Source: Alphaproteobacteria bacterium (lineage in GTDB: Bacteria; Pseudomonadota; Alphaproteobacteria; ATCC43930; CGMCC-115725). From it: a DNA stretch of 5,046 nt. Position numbers and translations under genes: made by a program. The stretch spans positions 1 to 5,046 of the forward strand of contig JAFMSA010000373.1 in assembly GCA_017353855.1 (NCBI GenBank), read 5' to 3'. A model generated the notes under the pieces. The model ran no database searches. It was not told where the DNA came from and saw only the letters and a list, made by a program, of their open reading frames with translations. Shown here one piece after another: positions 4,761 through 5,046 of this stretch. Positions within the stretch are counted from its first letter, which is position 1. Each line of letters starts with the position of its first letter.

Positions 4761-5046
4761 TGTCCTGTGCATAACTTCAGACGGGGCGGGGGAGGTCACA
4801 GCAGATGCTCAAGTCATTCGAGAAAGGCGGGGAGTAAATTTCCGAAATCACGCGCAGTTTCCGAAGAGGTCTCCCATTCTCCGGGAGCCCCAGGGGAGCT
4901 ACGTTTCCCCATACCCGGTGAGTGAAAATTTCTTGCACGTGCATTCCTTGCAGCGTCATATCTAAACGATGCCAACCCTTGGAGAGGGATCAAGGAACAG
5001 GCCATCGGCCCGATTCGTTCTCCAAAGGTACTCAATCGGAGAGGCC
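4761..5046. other. Right-hand end without recognisable gene
   Basis: Third-position bias disappears and no credible gene is seen. An ATG at 4805 preceded by GGGGGAGG nine to ten bases upstream opens a frame of only ten codons (MLKSFEKGGE, stop 4835-4837), too short to call. Longer minus-strand frames (from 4959 and 5035) are proline- and arginine-rich with no start signals. No terminal repeat, att site or transposon end was detected. Confidence 0.4.

Noticed and set aside
4805..4837. Ten-codon ORF with a strong purine-rich leader
   Set aside because: Too short and isolated; GGGGGAGG in GC-rich DNA is likely by chance.

Overview
This 5,046-base window is GC-rich and uses mostly G or C in third codon positions. 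Together with the protein types seen, this suggests a high-GC proteobacterium, probably an alphaproteobacterium. That assignment is inferred from composition and protein style, not from a marker gene. No rRNA, tRNA, CRISPR array, transposase or replication gene was recognised.

Left part (1-2441) is a compact, intact regulatory unit. Two short CHR-family (chromate ion transporter, ChrA-like) membrane proteins lie on the minus strand, at 1357->782 and 785->255. Their genes overlap by four bases (ATGA). A LysR-type regulator is transcribed divergently (1517-2416, +), and the 159-base gap between them carries a good LysR-type operator (ATGA-N7-TCAT, 1423-1437). The probable model is that the regulator controls both itself and the paired half-transporter operon. 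Positions 1-254, beyond the operon, hold only short, unresolved coding-like pieces. A well-placed Shine-Dalgarno sequence there leads into a gene running off the left edge on the minus strand.

Right part (2442-5046) differs sharply. Apart from one intact DUF5132-like small membrane protein (3640->3332), it looks like a gene graveyard on the minus strand. Recognisable protein pieces are spread over two or three reading frames with stops between them. They are a small helical protein with an arginine-rich YYRE-type motif (2784->2512), an unknown helical protein (4214->3983), a secreted protein whose GTG start overlaps the previous stop codon as GTGA (3986->3705), and a signal-peptide gene cut short after 36 residues (4577->4467). 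The DUF5132-like gene is followed in its own frame by an acidic tail lying beyond two TAA stops.

The main observation is this contrast between intact transporter and regulator genes and a decayed flank. Either the flank is an eroding accessory or phage-derived segment, or the assembly has local indel errors. No clearly new functional system could be demonstrated.
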